Below are positions 38,165-49,882 of a DNA stretch of 64,000 nt, piece by piece. The notes under the pieces were generated by a model. It was not told where the DNA came from and did not search any database. It worked only from the letters and a program-made list of their open reading frames with translations. Made by a program: the position numbers and the translations under genes. Location of the stretch: the NCBI RefSeq assembly GCF_021155765.1, contig NC_060110.1:5642001-5706000 (forward strand). Reading direction: 5' to 3'. Each line of letters starts with the position of its first letter. The stretch's first letter is position 1. The DNA comes from Diprion similis (Eukaryota > Arthropoda > Insecta > Hymenoptera > Diprionidae).

Positions 38165-39554
38165 GTGAGACATCGTTATCATATTAGGACAGAATCTCGA
38201 AATGCTTGCAATCTTGTAATACTCTTATGTTCTCATATCCCAAATGAAAATTTTTAGTGCAAATTTATATCTGATAGGAATTTTCAACGTTTGTGGTTAA
38301 TCCTTTTATGTCAGTCACAGAAGCACCCTTTATTTTAAATTTTATTTTGCAATTTTTGTATGTTGCATGCAAAATCCTGAACTTTTTTTGCTTTTTCAGT
38401 TAAGAAAATACTCAAGTTTTGAAATGATTATGATTTTTTGTCAAACCATAATTGTTTATTATCGTTATAAATAAACATGTGTAAAAAAACGTATTTTCGT
38501 GGATGTAATTCGTTAGCGGAGAAAATTGATAATAGACGTGTAATAAAAATACTTGAAATTCATTAGTTGACAGAGATTTCAGAATGGTCATTAGATATAC
38601 AAAATTCAATGCACAAGGGTAGTTTTTACCCTTTTTAGGAGTGCCCATAGATACAAGTATCGGGTGTTGCACCTATTCTAAAAAATAGTAAAATCTAACT
38701 GTCTCGAAACAAATAACCATACAAATTTCGTTAAAAAATATTGTGTAAAACAATGTTGATAATTCACCCCGTTTTCATCTCATTTTAGAGGTTATTCTTA
38801 GTTCTAACTTTTTGACACTAGATTCGCATTTGGCATCGAAAACATAGGATACGTAAAATTGCGTAACTGAAAGGGTTAAAAGTAATTAACTTTCAAGGCA
38901 AATTTGATTATATTTCTAAACTGGTTCAATTTGAAAACTGGAACCCCTAAGTGTTGGCATTACAGTTTATCAAAGTAGCAGCGGTTGCCAGTACACAGGC
39001 GCTCTGCCAGCCCCCCCTTCTTTTTTCGGCGCGGCCGTTTTGTGATCGATAAAGCGGGAAAACTTGTTTATTCATAAAGTGTTTCACTGACTTAACAGTA
39101 TCAATCAGATTGTTTAAATTCTTTTCCTCATTTTAACTGGTATCATGTGTAAGGGGTGCATCAACCTGGGCGTATGTCATATATGTCGAAATTCGTTTTG
39201 CAGAAAAATCGACGCGATGCTGTAGTGGTTTTGAATCGTTGCGTCGAGGTCGGCGTGCGGTGAAACGCAATTTCATGGATTGACGATAAATTGGCGACCT
39301 ACGAGATATGGTCCAGAGGAAAGGAGAAAAGAAATAAAAACACAGAGAGACGGAGAAAAGCGGAGAAAAAAGAGAAATAAAAAACATTCGACGCGTGTTG
39401 CAGCGCTATCAGGCGCGTGATTAGAAAGAGGAGAATAACACCAAGAAAAAGGGGAGAAAGAAGCAAGCTTCGTGGATGTATAAAGTCTAGGCGATCGCCT
39501 GAGGGCGATCTGCATCATCCCGTCTCCTGTAACCGTTACTGCAGTACAACCTAC
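38165..39554. other. spacer left of the small heat shock gene
   Basis: AT-rich to about 38990, then a short C-rich and GC-rich stretch near 39010-39040. I searched the minus strand for the usual l(2)efl C-terminal exon (a V/I-x-I then QTGP) and did not find it. Nothing else is supported. Confidence 0.45.
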
Positions 39555-42500
39555 CTTCTTTGGAGCAGTAATAGTGAGAACACCGTCCGAAGATAAGCTC
39601 GAGGTAACGTCGGATACTTCGTGGGTCGGTGGAAGGAGATAACGCCTGACAAAGTGCCGGCTGATGTAGCCGTGCTCATCCTGCTTCTCCTCGTGTTTCG
39701 CCTCGACAACAACGTTATTGTCGACGGTCTTGACCGTTATTTCATCCGGCGAAAATTGTTGCACGTCAAGTATCACCTGGAAAAAAAAAGCAGAGAGAAT
39801 TTGAAGGAGGTAAAAGAACAGTAAAACAAAACATTATAACAGTGCAACAGCGTATGATTAATCGTCGCAGTATACTCAGAAGTATATTTATTGTCAAGCC
39901 TACGCTTCGTACAATAAAATCAATCCGCTGTATCTCGTTGGCGATCAAGCCTTGAATAACTTGGACGAGCCGGCAGCAGTCATCGTGTCCAGAACACTGG
40001 AATTTGGTAATTGACTTCTAAACCTGCAGCAGTCATCGGATCTTCCCACGTGAGATATATGTATAATATCATTACATCTTAATTGTTAACTGGTACATAA
40101 ACAATTTCTGATATCACACATGCGTATATTTCCGTAAGTCAGAAAGCAAGTTGCATTTTTCTGGTTCTTTTTTCTTTTCTTTTTCTGTTTCTGGCCTTGT
40201 TCAAAGATAATTGATACTGTAGAAAAAGGGGATGGAAGATTGGACAAAACGATGAATGAATAAGAATAAAAGACACGTGGTTAAAGTGTGCCCGCGACAA
40301 ATTATCTAGAGACGAACGAAGAAAGACGCGAGGAGAGATTGTCGAAGGATAGAAAAAAAGAAAACTGAAAGAATTTCTTCTCGTTATTACGCTATCGAGG
40401 TTCGACCAAATATTAATGAATCACTGAATTCCTTCATTAAAGACTGATATTATTTTATTTGAATGTATTGAAATCACAACCGTAAAGATGTAGCTACACG
40501 GATCGCCTACTTGTGCTTATTTCACCAGTATATACAAGTAGGGCGTGTTAATACTATCAATATTGTAAAATTTTACTGATTGGCAGCGGCTGCTGCTAGT
40601 GTTGCTGCTGTCTTTACAACTTTATATATGTGATCGTTGACTCGTCTCTCTCTCATCTTTCTCGTCTTGTTGACAAAGCAGTAATTATCACTACGTATAA
40701 AAACCGTACGTACAAGCAGATAAACAGACCAAATCGAGAAATAAAAAACAGTAAAGCTGATTCAAACACCATCGAAACAATAGTCAGGGGAAGAAAGGCA
40801 AAAAGAGTTGACTAGACGAAAGAACGAATGTCGAATCAGTCATTCGGAAGCACGCTGTATAATTTTTACATCTATATGCCTACGTGGGTACATGCAGATG
40901 CGGTACTATATGTACGTGTGATTAAAGAATAGCAAAAAAAAAAAAAAAGAAAGACGAATCCAACGGCAACCAGAAAGAAAGAAAAAGAGAGAAAAGTATT
41001 GATTTTCTAAATCATGTTACAGATTTACTTCTACAATTATTACTACATTGTATAAAATTTTCCTATATTTTTTTATATAAAGAAAAAAGAAAAAAAGTGA
41101 AGAGAGCGTAATATATACTTACGGCAAAAATATTTATATATTATATATAAAAAAACCATAAATTTAGACTTGGTGATAAAGAAGCGAAATATTCAATATA
41201 CGTTGATCTGATCGACCGTCGATCCTCCGGGGAGCCCAGCTCACTGGGGGGTGCTGGCACCCGCCCCCCGAGCCCATTTGCGTTCAGAAAAAAACAAATT
41301 CATTAAATCATTCGCCCATTCGTTACAGACCCATCGGTAAAAAATCATCCTAGCGTGAGTTCTGCGAATTTATTATAGATATTTGTGAAAAATCGTAATT
41401 TATTTTCTTTCAAATCACTCGTACAGACTTGATTAATTTTTATTTTTAATATTTCCTTTCGTATTGTTTGAAAAAGAAATAAAAAACCGTTTACAAGTGA
41501 CCGACGACCAATAATATTTTGGAAAATCCGCCGCGGCGTGGGATTTTAATAACCGCAACCCACGCCGCGCGGTGGGAGGGACGATTTACGAAAATATATA
41601 CTCTACATTCGCCTCTCTTAATATAGAAACGTGACTAAGTTAAGAACTGAGCATTTTGAGGGCGTTTTCTGTTATAACGTGAGACGAAAATAGATGAAGT
41701 TTATTGTGATTCAATTGCGAGAATAGTTACGACGTCTGAGGTGTGAGAGAATAATACAAAAAACAGTTGAAAATACAAAAAAACAGTCTAAATAATGGAT
41801 TTGTTAAGCTTTTTTCCTTTACGTTATTGAAAGAAAAATTTCTTCTACTACTTCTATTTTAACTGCAGTATAACGTTGTGGGAAAAAATTTGCGGTACAT
41901 GGAAATAATATAGTACCCAAGTATTATTTTTTATTTCAAGTTGAAATTATCCAGACCATTATTATATTCCGCGGATATGAAGTTACATTAAATCACTGCA
42001 GAACTTGCGCAGGACTTTTTATCGGTGATATTTGAATTTACAAAGCTGCAAACACACCACGCATACGGACACAGATGCGCAGATTCGATTACCGTATAAC
42101 ATGTGAAATACTTGGTCAATCATCCCGTGAAAATTGACATTAACATTATATATACAAGCCAATATAGCTGAGATTGATGAGATAATATTGAACCTATATA
42201 AGTAAGAGTGTATAAAGCACAAGAGAAATAATTAACAACCGTGTGTAGTTTCCGCATTTTAATTCGTAGAATATTTTCTTGAAAACAATATCGTAGAACA
42301 CTGTAAACCGAGAAACAAAAAAAAAAAAAAAAAAAAAAAAACAGGAAAAGCACTGATGCGATGTATAGATTATGAGTACATTTAGCCGGTAGTACGTATA
42401 ATATGCTATGTTTAATTAACATTCGAACTGAAGTAAGAACGACGACGAAAGAGAAAGAAAGGGTTTTTGTTTTAGTCTGAAGAGTGAATTAGAAGATAGC

Positions 42501-44461
42501 AACGAAAAGTTGAATAAAAAAGATAAGATCGTTGATAATTATTAAAATATAATCTAATAAAACGCACAAGAGCAACGAGGAGGAGGAGAGAGCCTCGCTG
42601 CGTCGATTATAAATATGCTTGACTAACCATGCTGCATTTTTATAATAAGAAATTGATAGAAATCAAAGCCATTCTGAAATGCCACTTATATTATCGATTC
42701 TGTATCGACGTCGTACCGAATCGACTGGCGTAATTTACACGCGTTAACGGGATAATTTCCACAATTCAAACAACTAAAAAATACTTGCGTAGAAAACGAT
42801 TGGAAAAAAGTTTATTAAGAAACGTTGAATCAATCAACGTGTCATCATCGCGAAGTATTGAACGCTTTGATAGAAAGTATAAAACACCCACGATACACGT
42901 TAAGTCGTAAGTAGGTATATCGTAACATCGTGAACTCGGTATAAAAATTAAGATCTATCAAAAAACTGTGTGTGTACATGTTAAGCGTATAAACTCGGTA
43001 GTTTAGTCGGGGAAAAAAACAAGAAAAAATCCTCAAAAATAACTACTTTAAAAATAAATAATAACCAAACACAACGACTCAGGTAGCACCTATTATTATT
43101 AATATTCTATCTTTATATAGTATTATACATATATTGATTGATATTTGTATTTTATGATAGGTTGGACCAACTCTTGTACGTGATAGGGCGCGGTTAGATA
43201 CAAGCATTTCAGTTTTCTTCTTTTTTTTTGGTAGTTTTTTTTTTCTTTTTACCTTTTTTAATTTATCAAACATCTACGAAGAATGGCGTGATCTAAAATC
43301 GCCCAAATAAAACCCCTTACATTGGCAAATTTTCGTGAATAGTACTTTGCGAATAAGTGGGCCTGAGGCCCGTAAGAAGCAGCGTCGCGATCCGGTAGCT
43401 TCTTTATCAGCGGGAGTATTTAACACGCAATAAAGGTAACTGTCCTTAACACTCGTCAGTTAACCCACCGTACAAGAGTTTCTTATTATATAAATAAAGT
43501 ACCTAATTTATGTATGTATAATACATAGTAATTCGCAAGTAAGTCAGATCGACTAGGGTTACAAATAGACGAGTGGAGGAGAGGAAGAAAGAGGAAAGAG
43601 GTAACTAGTAATTATACAGGGTCATTAATCAGTCGAGAGGAATAGAGAGCGTATTTTATCGAGAGATCTTTGTCTCACTAATTGTATAGACACTAGAACC
43701 GAGTCAGGAACCCACGGTCGGATACTGTTATAGTTTTCGGCCGTGGGTTCCTGCCATATGACACACTTTATGAAACGATAATTGATGAGTACAAAACAAA
43801 AAAAAAAAAAAAATTCAACACTAATTTGTCAACATCTGATAATCTTCTCTCAATCGGTTTTGTCAACGGAATAATACCTAAACTTTGTTCCTGAGTTCTT
43901 CTTCTGATTTCGAATCACGTTAAAGCGCTAAGTTGTAAATTTGAATCGATATTCCAAGCTTCCACGCAGACACAGTTTTCATCTGTACGGAAATTGAAAT
44001 ACCGATTCAAATTTACAGCAAATTTAATTCCTTGGAAAATTCTATTATTCATTTTGCTTTTCTCTTTCTGATTCGATTTCAATCGGTTTTTCTTCAGTTT
44101 ATTACATAAGTGTACTTAAGAACTTGTACAGGCATAAGCTGTCCGACGCTTACCGACACCGTTATTCCGTCGTCATAGGAAAAATGAAAACTTAAGGATC
44201 TAATAAACTTGCCTGAAACTTTTCCTTGTCGGCTTGGACGGTGCTTGCACCCCCCGAATTTTGCCTCACGATGTTCCGCCACGGTCTGTAGTATCCCGGG
44301 CTGCCGAATACCGGCCTTTGCCTCGCCAGACTCAGGCTCGACAGCCCTGAGAGCAGATCTTCCCGGTCCAGGCCGCTTCCAAAATGTTGGTCTATCAGGC
44401 GCGACGTGGGGCGATCAAGATCGTCCCACCAATCTCTGAACATCAGAGGAACGACTGACAT
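39555..44461 (-). CDS. l(2)efl: small heat shock protein, l(2)efl type (C-terminus not found)
   Basis: Exon 1 (44461-44213) encodes 83 residues starting MSVVPLMFRDWWDDLDRP, nearly the wording of Drosophila l(2)efl. Exon 2 (39776-39555) encodes 74 residues of alpha-crystallin domain: VILDVQQFSPDEITVK, KHEEKQDEHGY, SLSSDGVLTITAP. These chaperones form oligomers that hold unfolding proteins, in cytosol and muscle. The junction KFQ|VILDV is phase 0 and uses a GC donor (CAG|GCAAGT) with a normal AG acceptor; the intron is 4.4 kb. After APKK a good donor (AAG|GTAGGT) ends exon 2. The family then has a tail with an I-x-I motif, and I cannot find that exon down to 36136. Reading on without splicing gives about 94 residues, increasingly hydrophobic and unlike any sHSP tail. 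The end is therefore open. Confidence 0.85.
41532..41569. repeat. GC-rich hairpin
   Basis: CGCGGCGTGGG (41532-41542) is the exact reverse complement of CCCACGCCGCG (41559-41569), with a 16-base AT-rich loop. Confidence 0.85.
43705..43753. repeat. 16-bp-stem hairpin
   Basis: CAGGAACCCACGGTCG (43705-43720) pairs with 43738-43753 with one G-T pair; the loop is 17 bases. The stem is too short for a classical microRNA precursor. Confidence 0.8.
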
Positions 44462-45402
44462 CTGAAACCGAATTTGTATCGCACCGTTAATCGGCGTAGT
44501 CTTTGTCCATCTTATCGTTAGAAAGATATTCCCTCGAAGTATTCAGATGGTAGTGCGAGTTTCGCGATGAAAAATGAAATTATTGCCAATTATGGTCCTA
44601 CTGTCACAACAACGTAGGCAATTAATGGTGAACGAATAGTCTCGAGGAGACAGAGGCCAAGATCTTCGCGAATTCGTCGCGATGCGTGTGTTGACTCGAT
44701 CGCTGAGTGATTTTTTGTTAACTTCGGTTATAGAGCAGGATGTAAAAAACACTGGAAATTAGCCGGCAATACGAAGACTAGAAGATATTGTGTAGAGTCG
44801 AGTGATGTGCGCTTTGATTCGAAACTGCAAGTAACTTCTCTTACAAACAGGTACTTCGTATCCCGTCACCTCCCGCACGAAGCAATCAAATTCAAAATAT
44901 TACGACCAATAAAATAAAGCGACATTTAAAAAGCAAGAAAAAAAAAAAAAAAAAAATTAATCAAAATAAGAACTTATTAAGTGAAGGATAGAAATTCTGT
45001 GTGTAGGAAATCTCCGTTGTCGTCACTTCGTCGTTGCGTTGTATTAGAATTGAATCGAAAAAAAAAGTTCAAATCACAAAATTAAATGGTAATGATAACA
45101 ACAATAATGACAGCAGTAATAATAAGTTACCCGCGCGAGGTCAACTAATCATTATATTAACATTACATAGTTGTATGCTGATTAATTGTAAAGATGTGTG
45201 AGGAGTAAGAGTTAGTAATAATCTAAACTTCGTATGTCAACAATTCAGTAATAATACCAGTTCACTCGTATTATACCTACGTCTTGTTAGCATTCCTAAT
45301 TGATTATATTACATACGTATGAGTAATAATAACTTTGATAATAAAATTGAACAAACTCATTCTCGAGTATACATAAAGTAATATATGTAGTAAAGAGTTT
45401 GT

Positions 45403-45490
45403 ACAACTACAACAACAACAACAATAACAATAACGATAACGATAACAGTAATAATAATAATAGCGATAATGGTAATGATAATAATAGTGT
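45403..45490. repeat. interrupted CAA/TAA/GATAAC microsatellite
   Basis: Runs of AAC, then ATAAC/GATAAC, then TAA units. It produces an apparent Asn-rich frame that is not a gene. Confidence 0.8.
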
Positions 45491-46268
45491 TAATCACATG
45501 ATTGCGAATAGAAAATCCAAATCTATTATAATATATATCTTAAATAAGTTACAAATCAGCCATATCGTCCATATTAGTTACTCGTATAATTTATGCGGAA
45601 CCTACTAATTGCTTATCGGATTTCATTTGATTGATGTGACGGTGTAAGAAGAAAATTATTTTTACTTCAGATTTTCCCGGGAAAATAATCTCTATATTTT
45701 CTTTACTGTATAATCGCGATTCAAGTCAGGGCCGTACATAACACGAATAGGTATATACAAACAGTATGTATATTTTATTCGTACATATATACATATATAC
45801 ATATACATTTATGCTCGGGATTAGAGATGCCACAACTACGTTCGCCCATAAATATAATTTACGCGTAATGAATAAATGAATAGAAAAAAAAAAAAAAAAA
45901 ATTCAAAAAAATGGGGAGAAAAAATTTTCGCTGCAAGCGAGTGGCGTCAGGTTTTTTTTAAATTATCTTCTTAGGTAAATCTTTTTTTTTTTAATATCTC
46001 GAATATCCAGAGAAACGTTGTAAAGTAAAATTGTCATAAAAAAAAAAAAAAAAGTAACACCATTCGATGAGTTCCGCAGCCTGAAACGATTTATTGCAAA
46101 TTACATACTGATTGCATTACACGATTAGTCTTTAAGTCACATTATAGGCCTGTATATCAGGATATGCTTTTCTCTCTTCTCGTAGCTAATCCACGTTAAA
46201 TTTGGTGCATTTTCTGCTATTGTTATACCATCGCAATTTTCTAGATATATGTATTATTGTCAGCTATA

Positions 46269-46295
46269 TACACACATACACACACACACACACAC
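46269..46295. repeat. (CA)n microsatellite
   Basis: About 13 CA units with one interruption. Confidence 0.85.
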
Positions 46296-47078
46296 TATAC
46301 GTCAGTGTATTTATTGCAGCAATTCACCGATTTTAAGTAGAATACAATTACGAGGGACGCGAGTTTTTTGCAAAAATACGCAAAGCTGTAGAATTCCGTG
46401 CTGTTACAATATCTCAAATTTTAACGTAAGATGGGTTGTGGATAGAAAATAACTGAAAACCCGCGGGTGGTTTTACGTAACTCAGTGCAAGAAAAAGAGA
46501 ATTTAAGAACAACGCGATGAGGCTCTACGTTGAATTGCATTAGACTGCAATGATATTGATGAAAAAAAAGCCTTGACAATAAAAGTTTATCCCTCGGCAG
46601 GGAAAATGAGAACGTAAATTCCATTACTTTTCAATCGCCGCCGAATATCCAAAGACAATAAAATGGGATATGAAAAAAAAAATCTATGCAGTACACGATT
46701 ATTGTCAAAAACAATCTTTTCGTTGGAATAAAAAAGGAAACACCGAGTCGTAAAACAAGCGTTACTGCAGTGCAGCATATATCTACATTTCAAGAGGTGA
46801 AAATTGAAAAAAAAAAAAACCACAAGTGCACAAAAATTCTTGTGTATAATACGTATCTTTACAGGTATATTATGTGTTATAGATAATATTACAAGTGTTA
46901 GATTGTAGGAGTGCAGGTTAAAACAAAAACAAAAAAAAAAAAATGAGAAAAAAAAAAAATTGTTGAAAAAAACTTAGTGGTAGACTAATCATTATATAAA
47001 TACACCTAGTATATGAATTACTCTATTAGCTAAGCGATCGATTATAATTAAGCACACAATACAGAGAAAATGACACGG

Positions 47079-47101
47079 TATAATAATAATAATAATAATA
47101 A
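47079..47101. repeat. (TAA)n microsatellite
   Basis: About seven TAA units. Confidence 0.8.
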
Positions 47102-49882
47102 AAACAAAGAATTTGAAGAGAGGATTAAAACTATTAATTACCGTGCAGAGGGGAGGTGGCGGGTGGTTGACGATTAAAAATTCCGTGCGAAATAACCGCG
47201 CAACACTTGAAACGCGATTTGATTAGATTATGGGTTCAAAAAAGGTAAAAACACCGGTTTCAATGGAACTTGAAGAGCGAGGAGGAAGAAAATGAGCGAA
47301 TATCTGACTGTAATACAAGCCAGGTTTCGGCCAGGGTTTAAATAGACGACTACATCCGGCGTCGCGACGCCCGCACGATAGGTGTAGAGGGGATTTGCGG
47401 TGATGCAAAACGCGTCGGTTCAACGCATATGAACATTTTGCTTATAATAGTACACTCGGCTAAAAATACCTGGGCGTTCTCATACCGATAAAATTCATTC
47501 CCCGCGCATTCTACAGAAAACGCGGAAAATTTTAGCTATGACTAAAAATTAAATCCCAAAAATAGCCCAACAGAAGCGAAAGATCCGGTTGAGACGTCTC
47601 GCTGAGAAGTTGATCTCGAAAGAGAGACAATTACTAATAACGACTTGTCGGTTAAACTATGACTGTATAGGTAACAACAACATCAAAATAATAAGAACTA
47701 ACCACTATGCATATATATATATACACATATATTCCTATGATTATAAACTACGCGATTAAGATATTTTGACTGGTTACTGGTATTCTTGTGTTTTAAGCTT
47801 TGTTTTGTGATTCACATTGATTGCTGTGTTATTAATTATCATTGTAAGCATATTACGTTTCACTTACACGACTTTTTCTTTCTCTTTCGTCTGTTTTGTT
47901 TTTACAATATTTTTTTTTTCTTTCTTACGAATGAATATTTCTTTTCCTCGATTTCGTAATGGATAGAAATGTCTGATCTTTATTTTGGATTAATCCATGT
48001 AGCCGCATCGTTACACGTCGTCGTAAGAGAGGAGATTTAATTTACAATTAGGTACATTTTTAACATGTTTAGGGTCCTTATGAATGTTTTCTGACAATTG
48101 AGGATTACCGAGTTCTTTGAGTTACTCCATCGATAATATAACATGAATAACATAAATATATATATATATATGCGTGGAATATGATAAGTGGCATTATAGA
48201 AATACATTATACTTATAATATTATAACGTGAAACCGTGTATAACTTTATTCGTAGGTGGTAACCGTGTTACGGTAGGTTGAGTCACAGCTCATTATAACT
48301 GTTCGATGTATTAATCGTGATGCCTCTGCATAATTCTGTCTAATAACAACATCTAATTGTACCCTAATTGATAATATTTCATTAATCGAAAGATACTTGA
48401 TTTTATTGAAAGGAATCTTCGTTGAATTTGGTGCAGAGTGACGGTTACCCTGTTAAAATAATAACTGCTTATGAGAAAAACAACCAAAAAAACTACGATA
48501 ACATGTGTTTAAAAAAAAAAAAAAAAATAACAGAAAAAAAACAACAATATACAGGTACATAAAATCTTATTATTATATACTTTCTCCCTTTCGTCAACAC
48601 AATCAATAAAATAATAACTATAATAGTCATAACATAACACCATTAATATAATTACTATTAAGTTTTACTATAAGTGCGTATTTTTTCTACTTCATGTAGG
48701 TGAGGATGAAGTTTTATGTACCTAATTAGCAGGATAATTTTCATCAATCCGTAAATAATATTATAATTTTCCTTTCCACTTCCTTAACTATTATTGTTCA
48801 AACATTCGTCCTAATAATATTAGATATGTCTCTGTATTATTGTCCAGTGTACGGAATAGAGCATTGATTGATTGATTGGTAAACTTTAGAAGATCTATAA
48901 ATGGCGTAAGAATTGTATTAAATGTATTGACTAACCACGCGTCGAGAATTAACTGTTGAAACTCGTTCGAGAGAGATACTTATATTCGGTCAACGTACAA
49001 TTCATACATAAACCTATACGTACTACATAATATGTAAAACTTGTGTAATCTGCTATACATATGTATACCTATGGTGAATATTTCGCATGAAACTAATTCC
49101 AGTTTATAATATCACTTATTATAAATAGAATAATTCATCAGTTTCATCTGTTTTGGCTGGTATCATAATAAAGTTGATAAACCTATATCTCATCTTGGTG
49201 CGGTGTGTTCTGTCTATTTATTTCAACATAATATCCATCCCTCGTTGGTCGTCAGTTACTTACTTTTTTTATGTCGAGTCATCTTGTTTACGGGTAAATT
49301 GTCATCAGAAGGACAAATCAACATACGGAAGCTCACGATTTGTACAAGGTATGTGAATCCAATCTCGATATCTCAAAAATTATTTACCGATTATGGCACA
49401 TGATTTTCAAAAAAATTGCAATGTCTTATACTCGTTTTTTACTAAAAATGAGTGGTAGATATGGAATATTATTCATTTGTATAGTGTATCTGAACAATGT
49501 AAGAGTCGAAGAAAGTTCAATTGTTTCATTTATTTTTTTAACAAGTCCAGTTGCACCTAGCACTTGAAGTAAAAAGGCCAGTTGATTGTTTATGAAAAGT
49601 ATCATATGGGCGAATAAGGGAAATAAATAATCGATGTATAGTATATATGTTTTACATGTATATATTATTTATAGAGTACGTATGACAATACGAAAATAAT
49701 TTACAAACGTATACGTATATATTTTTTTTTCATTTTCTATTTGAATTCGATCACGGTATACTATGTGCCGTGTACCAGTTGTAGAAGAGGAAGCGGTATT
49801 GAGAGTATTAATCGATGTACCGCATTTCATAAGTTGTGCCACGTACTCGTCAGATTTCTCACTTCATTATCCAAACACAGTA

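Larger units (their letters stand above)
39777..44212 (-). other. 4.4-kb intron of the small heat shock gene
   Basis: AT-rich with poly-A tracts, no coding exon. It contains three compact GC-rich hairpins in otherwise AT-rich DNA: 41246-41269, 41532-41569 and 43705-43753. Confidence 0.5.
44462..49882. other. long AT-rich gap between the sHSP and Pde8
   Basis: The first 400 bases should hold the sHSP 5' UTR and promoter; TTCGCGAATTC at 44665-44675 is a partial heat-shock-element-like word. The remaining 5 kb is very AT-rich, with poly-A runs, microsatellites and no coding exon that I can support. A TTTATT near 49527 could serve as the Pde8 polyadenylation signal. Confidence 0.5.

Noticed and set aside
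39273-39554. Read-through C-terminus of the small heat shock protein
   Set aside because: About 94 residues of increasingly hydrophobic, low-complexity sequence follow a strong donor; this looks like intron.
43705-43753. microRNA precursor
   Set aside because: The stem is 16 bp with no extension below it, shorter than a normal pre-miRNA; kept only as a structural finding.
45399-45608. Asn-rich open frame
   Set aside because: It is the translation of a CAA/TAA microsatellite with no start context or conserved tail.
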